In this document: positions 1 to 5,170 of the stretch, one piece after another
Position numbering within the stretch: the stretch's first letter is position 1
Layout of the letters: every line of letters begins with the position of its first letter
Assembly: GCA_001774505.1 (NCBI GenBank)
Contig: MFAF01000010.1
Location: 1-7,169 of the forward strand
Length of the DNA stretch: 7,169 nucleotides
Source of the DNA: Candidatus Coatesbacteria bacterium RBG_13_66_14
GTDB taxonomy: Bacteria > RBG-13-66-14
Direction of reading: 5' to 3'
Notes under the pieces: generated by a model
Database searches by the model: none
Told to the model about the DNA's origin: nothing
The model's input: the letters and a program-made list of their open reading frames with translations, nothing else
Position numbers and translations under genes: made by a program

Positions 1-1
1 G

Positions 2-406
2 GGGCTGGCGACGCCGCCCTGGCTCGCGCTCTCGTCGGTGGGGGCGTACCTGGCGCTGGGGCTTGCCGGGGCGCCGGTCTTCGCTTGGGGGGCGAACGGC
101 TGGGTGGCCTTCGCCGGGCCGTCCGGAGGGTATCTGGTTGGCTTCCTCGCCGCCGCCGGGGTGATGGGTTTCTTGAAGCAAAAATTGGGAGTCGGGTTGC
201 CCGCCCTGATCGCGAACGGCCTGGTCGGCATCGCCGTCATCTACCTCTTCGGCTACGTCTGGCTGGCGGTGTGGATCGGTGACGCCGGGACCGCTTTTTC
301 GGCCGGAGTCCTGCCCTTCGTCGCCCCGGACCTTCTGAAGCTGGCCGGCGCGGTGTCCGCCGCCCACCTCCGGCACCGCTTAAAAATCCCGCGAACAGAC
401 GCTTGA
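2..406 (+). CDS. bioY: Biotin transporter BioY, C-terminal part (5' end outside window)
   Basis: BioY is the membrane-embedded substrate-binding (S) component of ECF-type biotin uptake systems. The reading frame is open to the left window edge, so the gene is truncated there. A GTG at 38 is in frame, but the residues before it (ATPPWLALSSVGAYLALG) continue the BioY pattern, so it is not the start. Counting from that GTG, the family signature GPSGGYLVGF lies at residues 28-37, preceded by a GAYLALG...GAPVFA segment typical of BioY. Several hydrophobic membrane-spanning stretches follow, then a short basic cytoplasmic tail (HLRHRLKIPR). About 134 residues are visible against roughly 180-200 for the family, so about a quarter to a third is missing. 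The stop codon overlaps the -35 box of the next gene's promoter. No ECF ATPase or transmembrane (T) component is visible. The family call is secure from the motif; biotin specificity is inferred from the family. Confidence 0.88.
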   Translation, partial: GLATPPWLALSSVGAYLALGLAGAPVFAWGANGWVAFAGPSGGYLVGFLAAAGVMGFLKQKLGVGLPALIANGLVGIAVIYLFGYVWLAVWIGDAGTAFSAGVLPFVAPDLLKLAGAVSAAHLRHRLKIPRTDA

Positions 407-431
407 CAGCGGCCCGCGGGCTCCCTAAACT
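403..431 (+). promoter_or_regulatory. Sigma70-like promoter of the gcvT unit
   Basis: A perfect -35 hexamer, TTGACA (403-408), is followed by a 17-nt spacer and TAAACT (426-431, 4 of 6 matches to TATAAT). Transcription would start near 438, giving a leader of only about 28 nt before the gcvT ATG. That is far too short for a glycine riboswitch, which often controls gcv operons elsewhere. The -35 box overlaps the bioY stop codon (404-406). The spacer contains the palindrome CCCGCGGG, which could be an operator or only GC-rich sequence. Spacing and -35 quality support the call; no transcript data are available. Confidence 0.7.
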
Positions 432-465
432 AGCCCTACTCTATTTAAAAAAAAACGGGGATCCG

Positions 466-1560
466 ATGAAAAAGACCGCGCTCAACGCCATCCACCGCGA
501 GCTCGGCGGCCAGATGATCGAGTTCGCCGGCCACGAGCTGCCCGTCCAGTACACCTCCATCAACGAGGAGCACCGCACCGTCCGCGCCAAGGTGGGCCTC
601 TTCGACCTGACCCACATGGGCGAGTTCTGGTACGAGGGGCCCGGGGCGCTGGCCTTCGTCAACCGTCTGGTGACCAACGACGTGGCGGCCATGGCCGACG
701 GTCAGGTCATCTACACCCCGATGTGCTACCCCGACGGCGGCATAGTGGACGACCTGTTGGTCTATCGCTTCGGCGAGGAGCGGATACTGACCGTGGTGAA
801 CGGGGCCTGCGTGGACAAGGACTGGGACTGGGTCACCCGACACGCCCCCCAGGGTCTCAAGGTCACCAACCGGAGCGACGAGACGACCCTCATCGCCGTC
901 CAGGGGCCGTTGGCGGAGGAGGTCGTCCGGTCGGTGACCGACATCCCCCTTGAGCCAATCGGCTTCTACGAGTTCGCCGTGGGGACCGTCGCCGGCGTCA
1001 AGGACCTGCTGCTTTCGCGCACCGGTTACACCGGCGAGGACGGCTTCGAAATTTACATCCCCAACGCGCACGCCGTTACCGTCTGGCGCGCCCTGTGGCC
1101 GAAGACCCAGGAGCTGGGGGGCAGGCCCATCGGCCTGGGCGCCCGCGACACCCTCCGCCTCGAGATGAAGTACTGCCTCTACGGCAACGACATAGACAAG
1201 ACGACCAACCCCCTCGAGGCCGGCCTGGCCTGGACGGTGAAGCTGGAGAAGGACGACTTCATCGGCCGCGACGCCCTGATCAAAGCCAAAGAGGCCAAGC
1301 CCGGACGCCGTCTCGTCTGTTTCGACATGCTCGAGCGCGGCATCGCCCGGCAGCACGCCAAGTGCTTCTCGGACAACGTAGAAATCGGCGAGGTGACCTC
1401 GGGGACGATGTCCCCCTCCCTGGGCAAGGCGATAGGCCTGGCCTACCTCGCGTCGTCCCACCGCTCTCCGGGCTCCGAGTTCTCCGTTGACATCCGGGGC
1501 AAGCTCCGGCGGGCCGTCGTGGTCAAGCCGCCATTCTACAAGGACGGAACCCGCAAATAA
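466..1560 (+). CDS. gcvT: Aminomethyltransferase, glycine cleavage system T protein
   Basis: GcvT moves the methylene group from the aminomethyl-lipoyl arm of GcvH to tetrahydrofolate, releasing ammonia and giving 5,10-methylene-THF and dihydrolipoyl-GcvH. The product is 364 residues, the usual family length. Visible hallmarks are the N-terminal LFDLTHMGEF segment (about 45-54), the conserved acidic pair in GGIVDDLLVY (Asp95/Asp96; this is the catalytic Asp region), IAVQGP in the middle, TGYTGEDGFEI, the folate-domain GLGARDTLRLE, and a C-terminal SGTMSPSLGKAIGLAY followed by a VVKPPFY end. I chose the ATG at 466 because the family alignment begins there (KKTALNAIHRELGG). A TTG at 403 would add 21 residues read from the promoter and leader. 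The ribosome site is weak (CGGGGA at 456-461) and follows an unusual run of nine A (447-455). gcvH follows on the same strand; no gcvP is in the window. Confidence 0.96.
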   Translation: MKKTALNAIHRELGGQMIEFAGHELPVQYTSINEEHRTVRAKVGLFDLTHMGEFWYEGPGALAFVNRLVTNDVAAMADGQVIYTPMCYPDGGIVDDLLVYRFGEERILTVVNGACVDKDWDWVTRHAPQGLKVTNRSDETTLIAVQGPLAEEVVRSVTDIPLEPIGFYEFAVGTVAGVKDLLLSRTGYTGEDGFEIYIPNAHAVTVWRALWPKTQELGGRPIGLGARDTLRLEMKYCLYGNDIDKTTNPLEAGLAWTVKLEKDDFIGRDALIKAKEAKPGRRLVCFDMLERGIARQHAKCFSDNVEIGEVTSGTMSPSLGKAIGLAYLASSHRSPGSEFSVDIRGKLRRAVVVKPPFYKDGTRK

Positions 1561-1591
1561 GTAAGACACGGGGTTAAACCCCTTGTCTTAC
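1561..1591 (+). promoter_or_regulatory. Intercistronic hairpin between gcvT and gcvH
   Basis: Starting at the base after the gcvT stop, GTAAGACA (1561-1568) pairs perfectly with TGTCTTAC (1584-1591). A second stem, GGGG (1570-1573) with CCCC (1579-1582), stacks inside it past a single C/T mismatch, closed by loop TTAAA. The structure is long and stable, but the sequence after it (CCCCTTGCCCTTTCC) has no U-tract, so it is not a standard intrinsic terminator. It could protect the gcvT transcript from 3' decay, attenuate readthrough into gcvH, or be a dispersed palindrome. The function is not resolved; the pairing is seen directly. Confidence 0.65.
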
Positions 1592-1666
1592 CCCTTGCCC
1601 TTTCCTGGCGGACGGCATTGACGCGTGAACCGATATTCCGACCCGCCGCACCTGGACGGGCCGTCG

Positions 1667-1673
1667 AAGGAGG
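1667..1673 (+). promoter_or_regulatory. Shine-Dalgarno site fixing the gcvH start
   Basis: AAGGAGG, a full anti-16S match, lies 8 nt before the GTG at 1682. It selects that GTG over the in-frame GTG at 1625, which has no comparable site. Confidence 0.9.
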
Positions 1674-1681
1674 AAACCAGA

Positions 1682-2065
1682 GTGTCCTACCCCGATGACA
1701 GGAAGTACACCGATACCCACGAGTGGGTGATCTTCGACCCGGAGGAGGCGACGATAGGCATCACCGATTACGCCGCCCATCAACTGGGCGAGCTCGTCTA
1801 CCTCGAACTGCCCGACGTTGGGGACCGGATCGAGGCGGGAAGCGAGTGCGGCGTCGTGGAGAGCGTCAAGGCGGCCAACGACGTCATCGCCCCCATCTCC
1901 GGCGAGGTGACCGAGATCAACATAGCGGCCGTGGAAGAGCCCAAGAAAGTCAACGACGACCCACACGGGAGCGGCTGGCTGATAAAGATCAAGCCGGACA
2001 AACCGGAACAGATGCGCGACCTGAACAACGCCGCCGCTTACGAAGAGCTCCTCGGAGAGGAATAA
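1682..2065 (+). CDS. gcvH: Glycine cleavage system H protein (lipoyl carrier)
   Basis: GcvH carries a lipoyl group that shuttles the aminomethyl intermediate from glycine decarboxylase (GcvP) to GcvT and is then reoxidised by dihydrolipoamide dehydrogenase. From the GTG at 1682 the product is 127 residues, the standard length. It opens with KYTDTHEWV and GITDYAAHQLGELVYLELPDVGD, all typical of the family. The lipoylation site is Lys63 in VVESVKAANDV, followed by the conserved APISGEV turn, and the C-terminal half has NDDPHGSGWLIKIK. An upstream in-frame GTG (1625) would add 19 unconserved residues and is rejected. The gene lies about 120 nt behind gcvT, separated by a hairpin. I see no convincing promoter of its own, so it probably shares the gcvT transcript. 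The next gene begins 9 nt after its stop. Confidence 0.97.
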   Translation: MSYPDDRKYTDTHEWVIFDPEEATIGITDYAAHQLGELVYLELPDVGDRIEAGSECGVVESVKAANDVIAPISGEVTEINIAAVEEPKKVNDDPHGSGWLIKIKPDKPEQMRDLNNAAAYEELLGEE

Positions 2066-2074
2066 CACCCGCCC

Positions 2075-3148
2075 ATGCGCAGGCTCATCCCCCTCATCGC
2101 GGCGTTCGTCCTCCCGGTGCTCTCGGGCTGCGGTGACGACGTGCAGCCCATCTCCGAGGAGGCGGAGCTGACCCCCGAGCAGGCCGGCGTCGTCACGAAG
2201 GGCTTCACCTGGGAGATCGTGGGTCCCGAGGCCGGTCTGCCAGCGGAGGGACTGGTCTCCGTCGCGCTGACCCCGGAGGGGCTCGTGGTCGTCGGGGGCG
2301 GCCGCCTGATGGAACGCCGGGAAGGTCGCTTCGTCCCGGTGTCGGACCCGCTCCTGCCCCGGAACCTGAGCCGGGTGGTATTCACCGACGGGGTGCTCTG
2401 GGCGCTGGGCGACGGGGCGGTCTACTCGTCGGACATCGGCCACCGCTGGAACGCGGCGGGCCTGCCCGCCCGTGAAGGCGGCTGGGTCTGCCACGGAGCC
2501 GCCAGCCTCGCGGGCGAGGCCTACATCGCCACCGACCAGGGGCTCCTGCACGCCTCCGCCTTCGACCCCGCCCGCCCGGTCGCCTTCACCCAGCTCGACC
2601 CGCTGATGGGGAAGGAGAGCGGCTACCGGACGGTCTCCGACGTCACCATCACGGAAGGCTCCGTCTGGGCCGTCTCCCCGGACAAGCGGGGCTATCTGGC
2701 CCAGTACCTTCGGGAACATGGCGAGTGGATCATCCGCGCCAGCTACGACCCCTTCCGCCGCGTGGCTGCCTCGGGCGATTTCGTCTGGGTCTCCACGGAC
2801 GGCCTCGGGCTCTGGCGCTCCACCGACGGCGGTGAGACCTTCAACGAGGTGATGAACGGCGGCGCCTGGGACCGGGTCAACGGTATCGGGATAGGCAAGG
2901 GCTCCATCTGGGCCGCTTCCGAGGGTGGCGCCATCTACAACGTCTTCGCCACCAACGTCTGGGAGCACCACGGCGTCCAGGAGGGTCTGGTGGACCCGGT
3001 GATGCTGGACTGCGCCTACGACGAGGCGGCCAACACGGTGTACTTCGCCACCGCCTCGGGCCTGGCCGTGGGGACGAAGGAGGGATCCGCCCCGGCCCCG
3101 CCGGAGACGACCGAGCGGACCGGGGGCGACGAGTTGGAGCACGAATGA
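2075..3148 (+). CDS. Lipoprotein with a beta-propeller (BNR/Ycf48-like) domain, function unknown
   Basis: The 357-residue product starts with a basic n-region, a hydrophobic segment and a lipobox (LSGC, Cys19), so it should be exported and lipid-anchored. Gly at +2 does not suggest inner-membrane retention. The body is built of repeated short beta units of the kind V-W-hydrophobic-G-x-G-hydrophobic-Y/W. It has two Asp-box-like motifs, SSDIGHRW (118-125) and STDGGETF (249-256), and related units such as YIATDQGLLHAS, IWAASEGGAIYNV and VYFATASGLAVGT. This is the pattern of multi-bladed propellers (BNR, Ycf48/sortilin-like). The last 25 residues are a low-complexity Pro/Glu/Thr tail. The ATG is 9 nt after gcvH; the best ribosome site (GGAGAGG, 2054-2060) is 14 nt away, so translation may partly depend on coupling. 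I do not recognise a specific function. Propellers of this kind serve as assembly factors, sensors or enzymes, and nothing here separates these. Confidence 0.82.
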   Translation: MRRLIPLIAAFVLPVLSGCGDDVQPISEEAELTPEQAGVVTKGFTWEIVGPEAGLPAEGLVSVALTPEGLVVVGGGRLMERREGRFVPVSDPLLPRNLSRVVFTDGVLWALGDGAVYSSDIGHRWNAAGLPAREGGWVCHGAASLAGEAYIATDQGLLHASAFDPARPVAFTQLDPLMGKESGYRTVSDVTITEGSVWAVSPDKRGYLAQYLREHGEWIIRASYDPFRRVAASGDFVWVSTDGLGLWRSTDGGETFNEVMNGGAWDRVNGIGIGKGSIWAASEGGAIYNVFATNVWEHHGVQEGLVDPVMLDCAYDEAANTVYFATASGLAVGTKEGSAPAPPETTERTGGDELEHE

Positions 3149-3166
3149 TGTGCAGTTTCGGTTAAC

Positions 3167-3187
3167 AACCCGCTCCGGCGGGTTTTT
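3167..3187 (+). terminator. Intrinsic terminator of the gcvT-gcvH-lipoprotein unit
   Basis: AACCCGC (3167-3173) and GCGGGTT (3178-3184) form a perfect 7-bp stem with a TCCG tetraloop, running directly into a T-tract (3183-3187). It sits 18 nt after the lipoprotein stop codon. This is a textbook Rho-independent terminator on the plus strand. Confidence 0.9.
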
Positions 3188-3223
3188 GTACGACTGCGGT
3201 ATCCAACACTTGAATGACAGAGG

Positions 3224-3245
3224 GGTCTGAAACCGGGCCCCTTTT
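3224..3245 (+). repeat. Direct repeat, left copy (terminator-like hairpin)
   Basis: This 22-nt sequence matches 5126-5147 at 20 positions without gaps, including an identical 12-nt core GAAACCGGGCCC. In this copy GGGG (3222-3225) pairs with CCCC (3238-3241), extended inward by T-G, C-G and T-G pairs around loop GAAACC, and followed by TTTT. It therefore resembles a second terminator behind the one at 3167. It also overlaps the -35 region of a possible promoter for the Rhs gene. Confidence 0.75.
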
Positions 3246-3255
3246 CGTTTATAAT
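3227..3255 (+). promoter_or_regulatory. Possible promoter of the Rhs module
   Basis: A perfect -10 hexamer, TATAAT (3250-3255), lies 17 nt after CTGAAA (3227-3232, 4 of 6 matches to TTGACA). The expected start of transcription (around 3262) coincides with the ATG at 3261, so the message would be leaderless or almost so. No Shine-Dalgarno sequence precedes that ATG. The -35 box lies inside the direct repeat. The right-hand copy lacks a -10 at the equivalent distance, so the promoter is specific to this side. Confidence 0.45.
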
Positions 3256-3260
3256 TACGC

Positions 3261-4313
3261 ATGGGGGAGTACATTGCCGACGCGAACGGCGTGGTGTGCA
3301 CGGTGGACTACGACTACCGCGGGTGGGGCGGGTACGAGCTGGGCTGGCACCTGAAGGACCACCTGGGCTCGACGGTGGCCGTGGTGGCCGAGCCGGTGCT
3401 CACCGTGCCGCCCGAGAACCCGCAGAGGGTCGGTCAGAGGATTCTGTGGACGGGGAACTACGAGTCCTTCGGGCGGCCGGACAGCAACGTCCCGGTCTGC
3501 CCCGGCGCGTGGAAGAACCCCATCCAGTTCACGGGGTACTACTCGGACGGGGACGTATTCGAGCATTACTACGCCCGGGCGCGGTACTACGACCCGTACA
3601 CGGGGCGGTTCCTCTCCCGCGACCCGGCGGACTTCGAGTACGATGATACGCCTCTTTCTATAAATCGCTATCTATATTGTGGCAATAACCCGCTAATTAA
3701 TATAGATCCAAATGGTAGGTTTTTCTGGTCGATATTTTTTGGTTTTGCTGGTCTTTGGGGTATCCCTGGATTTGTACTAGATGCTATAACAGGTGCTGTA
3801 TTAGGCGGAGTCTCTGGCGCTATATCCCCAGATGTAAGTTGGTGGCAAGGTGCTATTACAGGATTTCTTGCTGGAGCCACGACAGGTCTATTTACGGGGA
3901 TTACGTCTGAATTGGCTGGTATCCCAGCGTTGATAGCCGGTGAAGCAGAAATGACTTGGGATATGTTTGAAGCATTTGCTGTAGGGGGTATGTTTGGGTT
4001 GAACCAAACATATTTAACTATGAGATATCCTGGAGCTGCATTTAATAGAGAACCAGAGGGACCATTCCCTTATTATGCACATCATGGCGCCTGGGGGTAT
4101 ATTGCTACCATTGCAGGTCTCGGTCTAAATGTGCTTCTTGAAGCATCTACTTGGGTGGGTTATATAGGCGAAGGTTTTGGCATAATTGCACGAGCTGGAG
4201 GTGGGATATTAATGATGGACGACTTTTGGCAGCATTTTCTTGTTCAATTTTGGCCGGGTCCAGAAGACTATAAATCACCGATAAACTTATGGTACCAAAG
4301 GATGCAAAAATGA
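3261..4313 (+). CDS. Orphan Rhs-family C-terminal fragment: core end plus AT-rich hydrophobic tip
   Basis: Rhs/YD-repeat proteins are very large shells that enclose and deliver a variable C-terminal toxin. This 350-residue ORF keeps only the end of the shell. It has HLKDHLGSTVAV (30-41), the YESFGRP turn (68-73) and QFTGYYSDGDVFEHYYARARYYDPYT (89 on), then GRFLSRDP (115-122) and NRYLYCGNNP-LINIDPNG (135-152). An in-frame stop (3252-3254) just before the ATG shows that no YD repeats remain. The tip (153-350) is hydrophobic and glycine-rich (e.g. AITGAVLGGVSGAIS, GAITGFLAGATTGLFTG). It also has PYYAHHGAWGY (270-280) and MMDDFWQHFLVQFW (318-331). I recognise no catalytic toxin domain; a membrane-inserting function is conceivable. 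The processing-site residue is Arg (DPNGR) where DPxGL is usual. Composition changes from GC-rich to AT-rich near residue 128. The stop overlaps the next start (ATGA). It could be a functional small gene or a decaying remnant. Confidence 0.85.
   Translation: MGEYIADANGVVCTVDYDYRGWGGYELGWHLKDHLGSTVAVVAEPVLTVPPENPQRVGQRILWTGNYESFGRPDSNVPVCPGAWKNPIQFTGYYSDGDVFEHYYARARYYDPYTGRFLSRDPADFEYDDTPLSINRYLYCGNNPLINIDPNGRFFWSIFFGFAGLWGIPGFVLDAITGAVLGGVSGAISPDVSWWQGAITGFLAGATTGLFTGITSELAGIPALIAGEAEMTWDMFEAFAVGGMFGLNQTYLTMRYPGAAFNREPEGPFPYYAHHGAWGYIATIAGLGLNVLLEASTWVGYIGEGFGIIARAGGGILMMDDFWQHFLVQFWPGPEDYKSPINLWYQRMQK
4297..4302 (+). promoter_or_regulatory. Shine-Dalgarno site inside the Rhs 3' end
   Basis: AAAGGA lies 7 nt before the ATG at 4310. 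It fixes that start over the ATG at 4289, which would add seven polar residues ahead of a clear signal peptide. The site is within the Rhs reading frame, consistent with translational coupling. Confidence 0.75.
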
Positions 4314-5011
4314 AAGTGTTCTTTAATGTATTTCTTGCTTTGCTGTTTGTAACATCTGTAGCTTTTTCAGAAGATATAGAAGAGATAAAGCATGATGAGG
4401 ATGGCCTTGTATTCGGTATTACGGTACCGTTAGCTCCCATTCCACTCATTGGCTTATTTTCGCGGCATTTTCTTGAAAGAGAAGGTCAAAATACCTACGC
4501 AGATACAACTCAGCTTTTTGGTCTTTCATTCATTATGACAAGCTCTGAATGGGGGTTACAATTAAATTATCAACATGCTTCAGCTCCGCTTGTCTTTGAA
4601 GGACCGATGGGGTTCGAAGATAAACACATAAGACAAGATTTATTAAATACATCGTTTGTCTTTCGCATGTTTGATATTTCTGTTTTAAATTTCTTTCTAG
4701 GCCCTGATTTTCTGTTTTATAAAGTTGAGAATGATTATAACGACAATGCAAATTTTATTGGTGGAGGAGCAGTTTTTGGTTTAAACTTGCAGGAGGAGCA
4801 TGAAGGGTTAACTGTTGACGGTTTTACATTAAGTGTGCATTTAAACACTAATTTTAATGATGTTGTTATGATAACAACCCTTCAAGGGAGGTCACCGGCG
4901 TTTTTCAATACCGGTTCATTACCTCTTGGACTTAATTTAGGTATTGAAGGTCTTATAGGTAATGAATACAAATACTTACGGGTATTTGTAGAGTTGGGAA
5001 TTACTTTTTAA
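4310..5011 (+). CDS. Exported beta-barrel-like protein coupled to the Rhs tip (candidate envelope partner)
   Basis: The 233-residue product begins with a signal peptide (MKVFFNVFLALLFVTSVAFS, probable cleavage before Glu21). The mature part has alternating-hydrophobicity stretches that fit antiparallel membrane beta-strands, for example QLFGLSFIMTSS, WGLQLNYQHAS, LLNTSFVFRMF, FLGPDFLFYKV, NFIGGGAVFGLNL, GFTLSVHLNT, PLGLNLGIEGL and YLRVFVELGITF. It ends in Phe with hydrophobic residues at alternate positions, the usual BAM recognition signal of outer-membrane proteins. This suggests a small barrel of about eight strands. Start and Rhs stop overlap as ATGA, and both genes share AT-rich codon use, so they probably arrived together. 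Genes in this position downstream of Rhs tips commonly encode immunity proteins, which are usually cytosolic. An exported barrel would instead imply protection or action at the envelope. No family is recognised; an unrelated outer-membrane protein remains possible. Confidence 0.75.
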   Translation: MKVFFNVFLALLFVTSVAFSEDIEEIKHDEDGLVFGITVPLAPIPLIGLFSRHFLEREGQNTYADTTQLFGLSFIMTSSEWGLQLNYQHASAPLVFEGPMGFEDKHIRQDLLNTSFVFRMFDISVLNFFLGPDFLFYKVENDYNDNANFIGGGAVFGLNLQEEHEGLTVDGFTLSVHLNTNFNDVVMITTLQGRSPAFFNTGSLPLGLNLGIEGLIGNEYKYLRVFVELGITF

Positions 5012-5024
5012 GACTACGAAGAAA

Positions 5025-5068
5025 GGGGGACGGTATCTGTTAAAAACTTCTACGTTTAGCCGTCACCC
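5025..5068 (+). repeat. Imperfect palindrome in the module tail (REP-like?)
   Basis: GGGGGACGG (5025-5033) and CCGTCACCC (5060-5068) pair at 8 of 9 positions around a 26-nt AT-rich loop. A GGGGACGG-type stem next to an AT-rich stretch resembles the short palindromes associated with REP/IS200-type transposases in some bacteria, but no transposase is present and I see only this one copy. It lies 13 nt after the beta-barrel stop codon. No T-tract follows, so it is not a normal terminator. Confidence 0.35.
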
Positions 5069-5119
5069 AATCCACCAGTGTTGGTATACAGCGATTCCCC
5101 GTGCCGCTGCCAAACGATT

Positions 5120-5147
5120 AAAAGTGGTCCGAAACCGGGCCCTTTTT
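5120..5147 (+). terminator. Bidirectional intrinsic terminator
   Basis: AAAAG (5120-5124) pairs with CTTTT (5142-5146), and GGTCC (5126-5130) pairs with GGGCC (5137-5141) with one G-T wobble, around loop GAAACC with one bulged T. The T-tract at 5143-5147 serves the plus-strand module. On the minus strand the complement of AAAAG gives CTTTT for the converging helicase gene, whose stop is 24 nt away. Confidence 0.75.
5126..5147 (+). repeat. Direct repeat, right copy (terminator hairpin)
   Basis: This is the partner of 3224-3245 (20 of 22 identical, no gaps; identical 12-nt core GAAACCGGGCCC). It forms most of the bidirectional terminator described for this position. With the left copy it brackets about 1.9 kb containing the Rhs fragment and the beta-barrel gene. 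Confidence 0.75.
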
Positions 5148-5170
5148 ATTGCGCAGAATTTGTTGTACCT

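Larger units (their letters stand above)
3220..5150 (+). other. Mosaic Rhs-tip module bounded by repeated terminators (putative islet)
   Basis: This block holds the truncated Rhs gene, its overlapping downstream gene and their flanks. It is bounded by near-identical 22-nt sequences, and from about 3645 onward it is much more AT-rich than the DNA on either side. It separates the gcv/lipoprotein unit from a convergent helicase-nuclease gene. No transposase, integrase or tRNA target is present, so mobility by a dedicated enzyme is not shown. Homologous recombination at Rhs cores or at the repeats is the more likely origin. The boundaries are my inference from repeats and composition. Confidence 0.5.

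Noticed and set aside
403..465. TTG at 403 as the gcvT start
   Set aside because: That TTG is part of the -35 box; the extra residues are unlike GcvT and no ribosome site precedes it.
407..465. Glycine riboswitch ahead of gcvT
   Set aside because: The gap between bioY and gcvT is under 60 nt and lacks the paired-aptamer structure.
445..1569. Minus-strand reading frame opposite gcvT
   Set aside because: It covers the same DNA as a full-length, motif-complete gcvT and looks like a codon-bias shadow.
1618..1640. TTGACG at 1618-1623 as a -35 box for gcvH
   Set aside because: No -10-like hexamer occurs at 16-18 nt; GATATT is only 8 nt away.
3149..3260. Remnant of upstream Rhs shell before the truncated gene
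   Set aside because: The interval holds terminators and repeats; translation shows stops and no YD-repeat pattern.
1574..3301. Long minus-strand reading frame (575 codons) opposite gcvH and the lipoprotein gene
   Set aside because: It is a by-product of GC-rich codon bias opposite two well-supported genes, with low-complexity Gly/Arg/Val-rich translation and no domain.
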